Positions 45,391 to 52,962 are shown, numbered from the stretch's first letter. The stretch is 64,000 nt of DNA from an uncultured Kiloniellaceae bacterium (GCA_947500035.1 CANMQP010000011.1:62001-126000); one strand, 5' to 3'. Numbers and translations: made by a program. Notes: generated from the sequence alone by a model not told the origin.

Positions 45391-45471
45391 GGGTTTCTGG
45401 TCGGGCGGGTTTCTGGTCGGGCGGCCTTCAGATCAGCCCGCCTTCAAATCAGCCCAGCTTCAAATCAGGCC
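45391..45471. repeat. Two adjacent 16-nt tandem arrays at the 3' end of fabI
   Basis: GGGTTTCTGGTCGGGC occurs twice in perfect tandem (45391-45406, 45407-45422). One base later GCCTTCARATCAGCCC occurs three times (45424-45439, 45440-45455, 45456-45471), the last with changes. The third unit covers the fabI stop codon (45465-45467), so the array probably grew from the end of the gene. Confidence 0.9.
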
Positions 45472-46274
45472 GGCTTTTCGTCCCGCACCGGTGAGGGAAT
45501 GCCGATCACGTTGTAGCCCGCGTCGACATGGTGGATCTCGCCGGTGACGCCCGAGGAGAGATCGGACAGCAGGTAGAGGCCGGCGGAGCCGACTTCCTCG
45601 AGCAGAACATTGCGCTTCAGGGGCGCGTTCTCGCGGTTAAAGCGGAAGGTATGGCGCGCGTCCGCAATTGCTGAGCCGGCCAGGGTCCGCATCGGTCCGG
45701 CGGAGATGGCGTTGACCCGGATGCCCTGGGGACCGAGGTCCGCGGCCAGGTAGCGGACGCTGGCTTCCAGAGCCGCTTTCGCCACGCCCATTACGTTGTA
45801 GTTGGGTGTGACCCGCTCAGCACCCAGGTACGACAGGGTGAGCAGGCTGCCGCCGTCGGTCATCATCTCCGCGGCATGCTGGGCGATGGCAGTAAAGGAA
45901 TGGCAGGAAATCGACATGGTGCGGCGGAAGTTTTCCCGTGTGGTATCGAGGTAACGGCCTTTGAGTTCTTCCTTGTCGGAATAGGCAATGGCGTGCACCA
46001 CGAAATCAAGACTGCCCCAGGCGTCCTTCAGGGAGCTGAAGACCTGCGCGACATCGGCTTCGTTTTCCACGTCGCAGGGCAGCAGCAGGTTCGATCCCAC
46101 GGATTCGGCCAGGGGGCCGACGCGCCGGTGAAAGGCTTCACCCTGATAAGTGAAAGCAAGGCTTGCACCCCGGTCGTGTAGCGATTTTGCGATGCCCCAG
46201 GCGATCGAATGATCGTTGGCAACCCCCATCACGAGGCCACGCTTGCCCGCCATTAATGATGACTTGGCCGTCAC
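45465..46274 (-). CDS. fabI: Enoyl-[acyl-carrier-protein] reductase FabI (269 aa)
   Basis: FabI carries out the last reduction of each fatty-acid elongation cycle. The SDR-like core shows KRGLVMGVANDHSIAWGIAK, LTLSYLGAERVTPNYNVMGV (YxxxxxxK catalytic site) and RVNAISAGPMRTLAGSAIAD. It is the third gene of a minus-strand fabA-fabB-fabI set next to irr, the usual alphaproteobacterial arrangement. The gap to fabB is 110 bases. Confidence 0.97.
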   Translation of the reverse strand: MTAKSSLMAGKRGLVMGVANDHSIAWGIAKSLHDRGASLAFTYQGEAFHRRVGPLAESVGSNLLLPCDVENEADVAQVFSSLKDAWGSLDFVVHAIAYSDKEELKGRYLDTTRENFRRTMSISCHSFTAIAQHAAEMMTDGGSLLTLSYLGAERVTPNYNVMGVAKAALEASVRYLAADLGPQGIRVNAISAGPMRTLAGSAIADARHTFRFNRENAPLKRNVLLEEVGSAGLYLLSDLSSGVTGEIHHVDAGYNVIGIPSPVRDEKPA

Positions 46275-46384
46275 GTTTTATCTTCCTTAATTTGTCTCAC
46301 ATCTCACCTTGTGCGGCTTGCGCCGTAACGGGGTGCGACGTGATCCTTGCTACCCGAAAAAATCTGCTCGCCGTTGGCCGGGAG

Positions 46385-47605
46385 TCAGTCACTATAACGT
46401 TGGAATGCCAGCGAGGCGTTGGTGCCGCCAAAACCGAAGCTGTTGGACATGACGCAGTTGATTTGCTTGCTCTCATCAAGTTCCCGCACGATGGGAAATC
46501 CTTCCGCGCCCGGATCGAGATTTTCGATATTGGCCGAGGCGCAGAGGAAATTATTGTCCATCATCAGCAGTGAATAGATGATTTCATGCACGCCGGTCGC
46601 CCCCTGGGAGTGACCGGTCAGGGATTTTGTCGAGGAGACCATGGGCATGTCGGCGCCGAAAACCTCGCGAATGGAGTCCAGTTCGATGATGTCACCGACC
46701 GGTGTCGAGGTGCCGTGGGCATTGATGTAATCGACCGGCGTATTGCCCAGATTGGCCATGGCCAGCTTCATGCAGCGCATGCCGCCCTCGCCCGAGGGCG
46801 CCACCATATCAACGCCATCCGAAGTGGCGCCGTAACCGACCACTTCGCCGTAAATCTTGGCGCCACGCGCCTTGGCGTGCTCCAGTTCTTCCAGCACGAC
46901 CACACCACCGCCACCGGAGATCACGAAACCGTCCCGGTCCGCATCATAGGCGCGTGAGGCGCGTTCGGGGGTATCGTTGTACTTGCTCGAGAGCGCGCCC
47001 ATGGCATCGAAGAGGACCGTGAGGCTCCAGTGAAGTTCCTCGCCGCCGCCGGCGAAGACAATGTCCTGTTTGCCCATCTGGATAAGTTCGGCGCCGTTGC
47101 CCACGCAGTGCGCCGAGGTCGAGCAGGCCGAGGAGATGGAATAGGAGAGGCCCTTGATCTTATAGGCCGTCGAGAGGTTTGCCGAGTTGGTGCTCGACAT
47201 GCAGCGCGGCACCATGTAGGGACCAACCCGTTTGGGTCCCTTCTCGCGCGTGATGTCCGCAGCGGCCACCTGGTTCGAGGTCGAGGGGCCGCCTGACCCC
47301 ATGACCAGTCCGGTCCGCTCGTGCGAAATCTCCGCCTCGCTCAGGCCGGCGTCCGCAATGGCTTCCTGCATGGCCACATAGTTGTAGGCCGAGCCGTCGC
47401 CCATGAAGCGGCGGACCTTGCGGTCGATCATGGAATCCAGGTCGATGTTGATCGAACCGTGAATGTGCGAACGGAAGCCCATTTCGGCGTAGGTCTCGCA
47501 GAATTCGACGCCCGAACGGCCCTCGCGCAGGGACTGGGTGACTTCCTGTTTGTTATTGCCGATGCTGGAAACGATGCCCAGCCCGGTGACGACGACTCGT
47601 CGCAT
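46385..47605 (-). CDS. fabB: 3-oxoacyl-[acyl-carrier-protein] synthase I FabB (406 aa)
   Basis: FabB elongates unsaturated acyl chains. The active-site Cys is in [20 protein letters not shown], and the two catalytic His lie in [17 protein letters not shown] and [20 protein letters not shown]. The ending [20 protein letters not shown] is typical. The start at 47605 is chosen from the N-terminus [16 protein letters not shown] with AGAGGCAG upstream. It lies between fabA and fabI. Confidence 0.97.
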   Translation of the reverse strand: MRRVVVTGLGIVSSIGNNKQEVTQSLREGRSGVEFCETYAEMGFRSHIHGSINIDLDSMIDRKVRRFMGDGSAYNYVAMQEAIADAGLSEAEISHERTGLVMGSGGPSTSNQVAAADITREKGPKRVGPYMVPRCMSSTNSANLSTAYKIKGLSYSISSACSTSAHCVGNGAELIQMGKQDIVFAGGGEELHWSLTVLFDAMGALSSKYNDTPERASRAYDADRDGFVISGGGGVVVLEELEHAKARGAKIYGEVVGYGATSDGVDMVAPSGEGGMRCMKLAMANLGNTPVDYINAHGTSTPVGDIIELDSIREVFGADMPMVSSTKSLTGHSQGATGVHEIIYSLLMMDNNFLCASANIENLDPGAEGFPIVRELDESKQINCVMSNSFGFGGTNASLAFQRYSD

Positions 47606-47648
47606 AATCTGCCTCTCAGAAGCCGATATCAAAGATTCAGCTGTGCTT

Positions 47649-48167
47649 TTACGCCGGTGCTTCAGTCGTGAAAAGGCCGACGCGCAGGTCTTTCACCTCG
47701 CAGGCATTTTCTCCGTCGACCTTCACAACGCCATCAGCGACGCCCATCACCAGTTTGCGCATGATGACGCGTCTCAGATTTATATGGTACGTGACTTTTT
47801 TCGCGGTAGGCAAAATCATGCTTCTCATTCTGACTTCGCCGACGCCAAGTGCGCGGCCACGGCCCGGCGCGCCCTTCCAGCCAAGGAAAAAGCCGACCAG
47901 CTGCCAGAGCGCATCGAGCCCCAGACAACCGGGCATGACCGGGTCGCCTTCAAAGTGGCACTTGAAGAACCAGAGATCCGGCTTGATGTCGAATTCGGCA
48001 GTAATTTCGCCCTTGTCGAATTCGCCGCCTTCGTCGGTGATGTTAGTGATGCGATCGAACATCAGCATCGGCGGCATGGGCAGCTGTGCGTTTCCGGGCC
48101 CAAAGAGTTCGCCCTGGGCGCACTTAATGAGATCTTCGTATGAGAAGCTATGTGGTCGTTCGGTCAA
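47649..48167 (-). CDS. fabA: 3-hydroxydecanoyl-[acyl-carrier-protein] dehydratase/isomerase FabA (172 aa)
   Basis: FabA introduces the cis double bond in anaerobic-type unsaturated fatty acid synthesis. Family signatures are [53 protein letters not shown] (active-site His) and the C-terminal [21 protein letters not shown] 48167 gives the usual N-terminus MTERP and the E. coli length of 172 aa; an upstream TTG at 48176 is possible. Confidence 0.96.
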   Translation of the reverse strand: MTERPHSFSYEDLIKCAQGELFGPGNAQLPMPPMLMFDRITNITDEGGEFDKGEITAEFDIKPDLWFFKCHFEGDPVMPGCLGLDALWQLVGFFLGWKGAPGRGRALGVGEVRMRSMILPTAKKVTYHINLRRVIMRKLVMGVADGVVKVDGENACEVKDLRVGLFTTEAPA

Positions 48168-48546
48168 AGGCCTCAATCCAACAAACTAGTACTTTAAGTA
48201 AACACTCAGGGCCACATCCTCTCTCAAGGACGCGGTTAACGCTGGGCCCCGAACAGGGTTCTTGCCGGAGACCGAGAGCAGATTCCCGAAGGTTCCCCCG
48301 AAGTCACGGCGAAAACTATATCACAGCGCATTAACAGAAAAACCATAGCAAACTCAAGGCCCCATTGAAAAACGCAAAAAGACGTGAACGGCGGGTTCTA
48401 AAGTGGCATCTAAGGATGGTTAAGGTGCGATCAAGAGACTGTTTCCGCAAAGCATTTTACCTGCAGCTTATACTCATTCCAAAAAAATGGGCAGCGGACT
48501 GTTCTAAATCCTTTTATTCTGCAAATAAGTCGCTATATTGGAGAAC
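48168..48546. promoter_or_regulatory. Divergent fabA-irr intergenic region
   Basis: This stretch of 379 bases carries the promoters of fabA (leftward) and irr (rightward). It contains two TTCTAAA words (near 48397 and 48502-48508), which match half of the ICE operator recognised by Irr, but neither has a good partner half-site. TATATT at 48533-48538 lies only about 10 bases before the irr ATG. No gene is visible; short frames have no homology. Confidence 0.4.
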
Positions 48547-48969
48547 ATGACCACGAAACGCTCTTATAGTGTCCTGATCGATCAGCTCAAGGACGCCGGC
48601 CTGCGGCCGACGCGGCAGCGTCTGGCGTTGGCTAAGCTGTTGTTCGAAGGCGGCAACCACCACTTCACGGCGGAGCAGCTGCATGCCAAGGCTATGGATG
48701 CCGAGGTGCGCGTTTCGCTGGCAACTGTCTACAACACGCTTCATCAGTTCAACGATGCCGGACTGCTGCGCGAAGTCGTGGTTGAGGCGGGCCGTTCCTA
48801 TTTCGACACCAACATGGACGACCATCATCACTTCTACGTCGAGGGTTCTGGCGAACTGCGCGATGTGGACCGGGATGACGTGGTGCTCTCGACCCTGCCG
48901 AGTGCCCCTGAGGGCATGAAGGTTTCACGGGTCGACGTGATCATTCGCCTGGATGATGCGAAGGATTAG
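48547..48969 (+). CDS. irr: Iron response regulator Irr, Fur superfamily (140 aa)
   Basis: Irr is the main iron/haem-responsive regulator of many alphaproteobacteria and is stable at low iron. The winged-helix part reads LRPTRQRLALAKLLFEGGNH, then HFTAEQLHAKAMDAEVRVSL and ATVYNTLHQFNDAGLLREVV. The His-rich haem/metal segment MDDHHHFYVEGSGELRDV is present. The N-terminal haem regulatory motif (GCPWH) of the Bradyrhizobium protein is absent. ATG 48547 has GGAGAAC directly upstream. Placement opposite fabA-fabB-fabI is typical of irr. Likely targets include the rubrerythrin gene downstream. Confidence 0.94.
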   Translation: MTTKRSYSVLIDQLKDAGLRPTRQRLALAKLLFEGGNHHFTAEQLHAKAMDAEVRVSLATVYNTLHQFNDAGLLREVVVEAGRSYFDTNMDDHHHFYVEGSGELRDVDRDDVVLSTLPSAPEGMKVSRVDVIIRLDDAKD

Positions 48970-49009
48970 CATTTATATCCCGAGCAAACTTGCTCTTCCA
49001 TTTAAGGTT

Positions 49010-49056
49010 AGAGGCTGATTCACGCTTTTCATTTACGTAATGAAAAGCGATCAGAC
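49010..49056 (+). repeat. 47-nt hairpin repeat, copy 1
   Basis: This is identical over 47 bases to 49123-49169. The core folds as CTGAT-[TCA bulge]-CGCTTTTCAT / ATGAAAAGCG-ATCAG, with GATTCAC and GATCAG at the two sides. It begins 41 bases after the irr stop. Confidence 0.95.
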
Positions 49057-49062
49057 CTTGGA

Positions 49063-49108
49063 GTACGATCGTTCTTGACGCTTTCGGTCAAGAACGTGAA
49101 TCGTCCTC
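49063..49108 (-). repeat. Variant hairpin repeat between the two identical copies
   Basis: ACGATCGTTCTTGAC pairs with GTCAAGAACG-TGA-ATCGT, again with a three-base TGA bulge and the GATC/GTGAATC core. It is in the opposite orientation to copies 1 and 3, and its arms have a different sequence. Confidence 0.8.
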
Positions 49109-49122
49109 CACCTATTTTGCAA

Positions 49123-49169
49123 AGAGGCTGATTCACGCTTTTCATTTACGTAATGAAAAGCGATCAGAC
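49123..49169 (+). repeat. 47-nt hairpin repeat, copy 3
   Basis: Perfect direct repeat of 49010-49056, 113 bases downstream. It ends 20 bases before the ICE-like box. Confidence 0.95.
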
Positions 49170-49188
49170 TCTATCGGATATAAATTTT

Positions 49189-49205
49189 TCTAGAACCATT
49201 CTAAT
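49189..49205. promoter_or_regulatory. ICE-like Irr operator upstream of rubrerythrin
   Basis: TCTAGAACCATTCTAAT matches the palindromic ICE pattern TTTAGAA-N3-TTCTAAA at 12 of 14 defined positions. It ends 4 bases before the -35 of the promoter at 49210. Irr is encoded 220 bases upstream. Confidence 0.65.
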
Positions 49206-49209
49206 CGAA

Positions 49210-49238
49210 TTGACAGGACCGCTTTAAGGTCGTATTAA
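49210..49238 (+). promoter_or_regulatory. Near-consensus sigma-70 promoter for the rubrerythrin operon
   Basis: TTGACA (49210-49215) and TATTAA (49233-49238) are 17 bases apart. It is the best promoter seen in the window. Transcription would begin near 49245. Confidence 0.75.
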
Positions 49239-49359
49239 CCCTTGCAGAGGCTGATCGTTGACCTTGGGTTCGAGGATAAACGGCGATCAGCTTTACGTTG
49301 AGATGGGATAGGGTTCGATTGCGGTCAAGGGTTTGTCTCAGAGTTGGATGAGACCGGCC

Positions 49360-49431
49360 GCGCTAGATCAGATCACCTTGAGATGGAATCGCCAGCGGCG
49401 ATCTATCGTTCTTGTGACTCCGTTCTGGCGC
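49360..49431 (+). repeat. Structured dispersed repeat, copy B (rubrerythrin leader)
   Basis: The outer stem is GCGCTAGA (49360-49367) / TCTGGCGC (49424-49431) with one G-U. The inner stem is ATCGCC-AGC-GGCGAT (49388-49402). GATCA words lie at 49366 and 49371, and GTGACTCC at 49414-49421 stands where copy A has GTGAATCC. It lies wholly within the predicted rubrerythrin 5' leader. Confidence 0.65.
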
Positions 49432-49484
49432 TGAACTTTGTCCCTCTTGCGTGTTTTGGCCCGCATTCTGAGAGGGAGAATACA

Positions 49485-49898
49485 ATGTCGCTGAAGGGTT
49501 CAAAAACCGAAGGCAATCTTAAAGAGGCTTTTGCCGGTGAAAGCCAGGCAAACCGCCGTTATCTCTACTTCGCTCAAAAAGCCGACGTCGAAGGTTACAA
49601 CGACGTTGCATCCGTGTTCCGCTCCACAGCCGAAGGCGAGACCGGACACGCGCACGGTCATCTGCAGTTCCTCGAGGAAGTGGGTGATCCTGCAACCGGT
49701 GAGCCGATCGGTGACACCTCCTTGAACCTGAAAGCGGCGATCGCCGGCGAGACCCACGAGTACACCGACATGTACCCGGGGATGGCCCGCACTGCGCGCG
49801 AGGAAGGCTTCGACGAGATCGCAGACTGGTTCGAAACGCTCGCGAAAGCCGAGAAGAGCCACGCCGGCCGCTTCCAGAAAGCGCTCGACACGATGTAA
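49485..49898 (+). CDS. Rubrerythrin-family diiron protein without rubredoxin domain (137 aa)
   Basis: A ferritin-like four-helix bundle with the diiron ligands is visible: AFAGESQANRRYLYFAQKAD, TAEGETGHAHGHLQFLEEV (ExxH), AGETHEYTDMYPGMARTARE, and FETLAKAEKSHAGRFQKAL (ExxH). The C-terminal rubredoxin domain of classical rubrerythrin is absent, so an outside electron donor is needed. Members reduce peroxide. ATG 49485 has GAGGGAGAAT upstream. The next two genes encode a GlpC-like Fe-S protein and a DUF3501 protein, a recurrent trio. Irr control is suggested by the upstream operator. Confidence 0.93.
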   Translation: MSLKGSKTEGNLKEAFAGESQANRRYLYFAQKADVEGYNDVASVFRSTAEGETGHAHGHLQFLEEVGDPATGEPIGDTSLNLKAAIAGETHEYTDMYPGMARTAREEGFDEIADWFETLAKAEKSHAGRFQKALDTM

Positions 49899-50400
49899 GG
49901 CAGACGAGGGTCCACAGCGGACTCTGGGCCAGGTGGCCGCAGGTTTGTCCGGTGAGAGAGCCCCTCCGGGCCACTCTCCCGGACCTCTGCGATTGCCGGG
50001 CCATGTGTGTCATGCTTTTCCCGACAAATAAAACTTGCCCGACGGCGGCGTGGCGCCGGTCGTGACGCAAGGCTGTCTGGGAGGGCTGTGCATCGGTGGT
50101 TACCGCCGCCTTGTGCTTCCTGCACGGCGCGGCGGTTCTCCGCCGGCCCAAATCCAATCGCGCTGATCCATGCTCCGCCGGGGCTTCGTGCAACGAGGCT
50201 GACAGAGCGTTGGTCATTCTGTTGGCGATGTTGTCGATCGGAGCGCCGTGCCTGCCGGGACGCTTCATCGGAAGGATCTGTTGCCCGCTGTGCAAACGGG
50301 TCGCGGGCGGATCGGGTGGAGACAGCATCGCGCGTGGCGATCTGCCGTGCCGGCAAAACAGCCCGGTCTGTTAGATGTAGAGTGCTGAGAGGGGAGCTTC
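49899..50400 (+). other. 502-base gap between rubrerythrin and the Fe-S protein gene
   Basis: A GC-rich hairpin (GTCCGG with CCGGAC arms, about 49948-49986) lies shortly after the rubrerythrin stop and may terminate or stabilise its mRNA. The remainder is GC-rich. Both strands have open frames, but their Arg/Ala/Ser-rich translations look like antisense or shadow frames. I see no convincing gene. GAGAGGGGAG directly precedes the ATG at 50401. Confidence 0.4.
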
Positions 50401-51741
50401 ATGAGCGAAGGCAGTTTAGACGCGCCGGTCCGCTATGCGATCGACTGGAACGATCCTGATTTCTACGATTTCGATAAGATCAACGCCGAGCTGGAGCGGG
50501 TTTTCGACATCTGTCACGGCTGCCGGCGCTGTTTCAATCTCTGTGAATCCTTTCCGATCCTCTTCGATCTGATCGATGATTCGGAGAGCGGCGAACTGGA
50601 TACGGTCGACGTCGCCGATTACAAACCGGTGGTGGACGCCTGCACGCTCTGTGACATGTGTTTCATGGTCACCTGCCCCTATGTGCCGCCGCACGAATTC
50701 AATCTCGATTTCCCGCACCTCATGCTGCGGTACCGCGCCGCCGAGCTGAAGGCCGGTAAGGCGGACAAGGCGCTGATCGAGCTGACCAAGACCGACCGCA
50801 ACGGCAAGCTGGCCGGCATGATGCCCGGCGTGGCGAACTGGGCCAGCGACACCGGAAACAACCTGACCCGGCCCCTGCTGGAAAAAACCATGGGCGTCGA
50901 CCGGCAAGCCGCGTTGCCGAAGTTTCACGGCAAGACCTTCGCCCTGCGTGCCAAGAGCGACGGGGTGACCCCCAATAAAGACGCGCCCGGTTACGGCCGC
51001 AAGGTCGCGCTCTACGCCACCTGCTTCGTGAACTACAACAACCCGGTGATCGGCGAAGCCGCGCGGGCCGTGCTGGCTCACAACGGGGTCGAGACCGAGG
51101 TGGTCTATCCCTCCTGCTGCGGCATGCCGCAGTTCGAACAGGGCGACATCGCCAAGGTGGCCGAGACCGCGAAGCAGGTTTCCGCCGAGATGGCCGTGTG
51201 GATCGACAAGGGCTATGACATCGTCGCCCTCACCCCTTCCTGCGCGCTGATGCTGAAATTCGAGTGGCCGCTGATCCTGCCGGAGGATGAAAGCGTCAAG
51301 AAGCTCTCCGCCGCGACCTCGGATATCACCGAGTATGTGGTCGGTATCGCCAAGAAGGAAGGCCTGGCCGAGGGGCTGAAGCCTTTGGACGGCGGCGTCG
51401 CGCTGCATATGGCCTGTCATGCCCGGGCGCAGAATATGGGCGCCAAGGCGGCTGAGATGCTGCGCTTCGTTCCCGGGGCCGACATCAAGGTGATCGAGCG
51501 CTGCTCCGGTCACGGCGGCAGCTGGGGCGTGATGAAGGACAACTTCGAGAAGGCCATCAAGGTCGGCCGCAACGCGGCCAGGCAGGCGGCCAGCAGCGGC
51601 AAGACCTATATTGCTTCCGAATGCCCGCTGGCGGGAACGCACATCCTGCAGGGCATCGAGCGCCTCAAGATGGAGGACAAGCCTCAGATCGAAGAGAGCC
51701 AGCATCCTATCGAATTGATGGCGAAGGCCTACGGCTTGTAA
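50401..51741 (+). CDS. GlpC/HdrB-like Fe-S oxidoreductase subunit (446 aa)
   Basis: Two N-terminal [4Fe-4S] motifs are present: CHGCRRCFNLCESFP near residue 38 and CTLCDMCFMVTCPYVPP near residue 81. Two CCG-type domains follow (CFVNYNNPVIGEAA... with YPSCCGMPQFEQGD, and MACHARAQNMGAKAA with ERCSGHGGSWG). In the second, the usual CCG is CSG, so one cluster ligand is altered. It lacks a signal peptide or membrane segment. It resembles GlpC but no glpA/glpB is nearby. Next to a rubrerythrin without its own rubredoxin domain, it could be the electron donor; this is inference. Confidence 0.88.
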   Translation: MSEGSLDAPVRYAIDWNDPDFYDFDKINAELERVFDICHGCRRCFNLCESFPILFDLIDDSESGELDTVDVADYKPVVDACTLCDMCFMVTCPYVPPHEFNLDFPHLMLRYRAAELKAGKADKALIELTKTDRNGKLAGMMPGVANWASDTGNNLTRPLLEKTMGVDRQAALPKFHGKTFALRAKSDGVTPNKDAPGYGRKVALYATCFVNYNNPVIGEAARAVLAHNGVETEVVYPSCCGMPQFEQGDIAKVAETAKQVSAEMAVWIDKGYDIVALTPSCALMLKFEWPLILPEDESVKKLSAATSDITEYVVGIAKKEGLAEGLKPLDGGVALHMACHARAQNMGAKAAEMLRFVPGADIKVIERCSGHGGSWGVMKDNFEKAIKVGRNAARQAASSGKTYIASECPLAGTHILQGIERLKMEDKPQIEESQHPIELMAKAYGL

Positions 51742-51843
51742 AGCTTTCGGGCTTGCAAAGTCGGGCGCGGGCTCCAGTTCAATGGGCCGGGGTAAACCTA
51801 CGCACCACGAGAAGACCTAATGTCAGTTTCAGGAGATACCGCC

Positions 51844-52434
51844 ATGGCGGCGAAACGCAGCATCACATCCGACGACATCCTGCCCCTGGAGGTCTATGCC
51901 GCGGACCGCAAGGCCCGGCGCAAGGCCCTTGTCGATGTCAAGCGGCATCGCCGGATCGAGGTCGGTCCGGTCTGCACTTTCTATTTCGAGAATTACGAGA
52001 CCATGTGGTCCCAGGTGCAGGAGATGCTCTACATTGAGAAGGGTGGCGACGAGCAGCTCAAGGACGAACTGGAAGCCTACAACCCGCTGATCCCCCAGGG
52101 CAGCGAGCTGGTGGCCACGGTCATGTTCGAAATCGACGAGCCGGTCCGCCGCGCGACCTTCCTTTCCAAGCTCGGCGGGGTCGAAGAGACAGCCTTCTTC
52201 CAGTTCGACGGCGAGACCGTAGTGAGTACGCCCGAGGAAGACGTCGACCGCACCACGGCCGACGGTAAGGCCTCGGCCGTGCAGTTCATGCATTTCCACT
52301 TCACCGCTGACCAGGTTGCCAAGTTCCGGACCGAAAACCAGCAGGTGATCCTGGGTTTTAAGCACGAAGCCTATAGCCACATGGTGGTTCTGCCCGAGAC
52401 GATCCGCGCGGTTCTGGCGCAAGATTTCGACTGA
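51844..52434 (+). CDS. DUF3501 family protein (196 aa)
   Basis: The start SITSDDILPLEVYAADRKAR and the core RRIEVGPVCTFYFENYETMW, then QVQEMLYIEKGGDEQL, identify the DUF3501 family. The C-terminal half contains FMHFHFTADQVAKFR and GFKHEAYSHMVVLPE. The family has no known function. It regularly follows a GlpC-like gene and a rubrerythrin gene, as here. ATG 51844 has AGGAGA 9 bases upstream. A hairpin at 52457-52485 ends the transcript. Confidence 0.9.
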   Translation: MAAKRSITSDDILPLEVYAADRKARRKALVDVKRHRRIEVGPVCTFYFENYETMWSQVQEMLYIEKGGDEQLKDELEAYNPLIPQGSELVATVMFEIDEPVRRATFLSKLGGVEETAFFQFDGETVVSTPEEDVDRTTADGKASAVQFMHFHFTADQVAKFRTENQQVILGFKHEAYSHMVVLPETIRAVLAQDFD

Positions 52435-52456
52435 GCAAAGGTCGATGGCCCAAGGG

Positions 52457-52485
52457 GCGGGAGACCTTCCCGGTTTCCCGCTTTA
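52457..52485 (+). terminator. Hairpin terminator after the DUF3501 gene
   Basis: GCGGGA (52457-52462) pairs with TCCCGC (52476-52481), followed by TTTAAG. The short T run makes it only moderately convincing. Confidence 0.5.
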
Positions 52486-52962
52486 AGCCTTGGACAGTGG
52501 TTTTCAGTATTGCTTTTTTATATATACTGTCCCTGTAAATCCTAGACCGCAAAGCCTTTATCAGGAGGTGTTGCGGTGACGCTCGAATGCATAAAATTCA
52601 ACCTGCTTCTTTGACTGAACTGAATCGTCCCTCTCAGTTCGAATAAAATTCAATTTTTCTATAATATATACTATGTCCCTTTAAAAATAGATGATGCTTT
52701 CTAAGTTCGAGGTAATGGCGGTGCGTGCTGGTTCGATTTTCAATTTTACTTCCATGTCAGTGATTTAAATATACCGTCCCTTTGATATAAATCGGGTTCT
52801 TTCAACGCCTGAAAAGTTTAACTGAAATTACCCTCGATTTCCTGTGCCGTGAGTTGTCCTGTTTCAGGGCTTTTGCCGTCGTTTCCCTCGGCGCATGCGA
52901 TCAAGACAAATCAAGTTGAAACGGAATCGCCGGACTCAATCTGTCGAGCCTGTGAATCCGAT
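52486..52962. other. AT-rich region between convergent genes with repeated TATAC-TCCCT words
   Basis: The region is unusually AT-rich for this genome and contains no open frame with gene character. Three copies of an ATATAC(NR)TGTCCCTTT-like word occur (52520-52540, 52663-52684, 52767-52789). ATAAAATTCAA occurs twice (near 52589 and 52642). A hairpin GAACTGA/TCAGTTC stands at about 52617-52640. The right end holds dispersed repeat copy C. Both flanking genes end here, so ordinary promoters for them are not needed. Confidence 0.55.

Larger units (their letters stand above)
48970..49484 (+). promoter_or_regulatory. 515-base irr-rubrerythrin region: hairpin repeats, ICE-like box, promoter, long leader
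   Basis: In order this region holds hairpin repeats (49010-49169), an ICE-like box (49189-49205), a sigma-70 promoter (49210-49238), a hairpin GCTGATCG/CGATCAGC (49250-49291), a hairpin GTCTCA/TGAGAC (about 49334-49354), the dispersed repeat copy B (49360-49431), and the rubrerythrin ribosome site. No protein-coding gene is visible. The promoter predicts a 5' leader of about 240 nt. Confidence 0.6.

Noticed and set aside
48394-48415. Complete ICE operator in the irr promoter
   Set aside because: Only half-sites (TTCTAAA) are present there, without a paired half at the correct distance.
49010-49169. CRISPR-like direct repeats between irr and rubrerythrin
   Set aside because: Only two identical units occur, the part between them is itself a related inverted hairpin, and there are no cas genes in the window.
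49262-49280. tRNA-like GGGTTCGAGG in the rubrerythrin leader
   Set aside because: The T-loop-like word is not flanked by an acceptor stem or other tRNA arms, and no cloverleaf can be drawn.
50007-50459. Open frame of 150 codons upstream of the Fe-S protein gene
   Set aside because: The product is Arg/Ala/Cys-rich without pattern, overlaps the real gene in another frame, and has no ribosome site.
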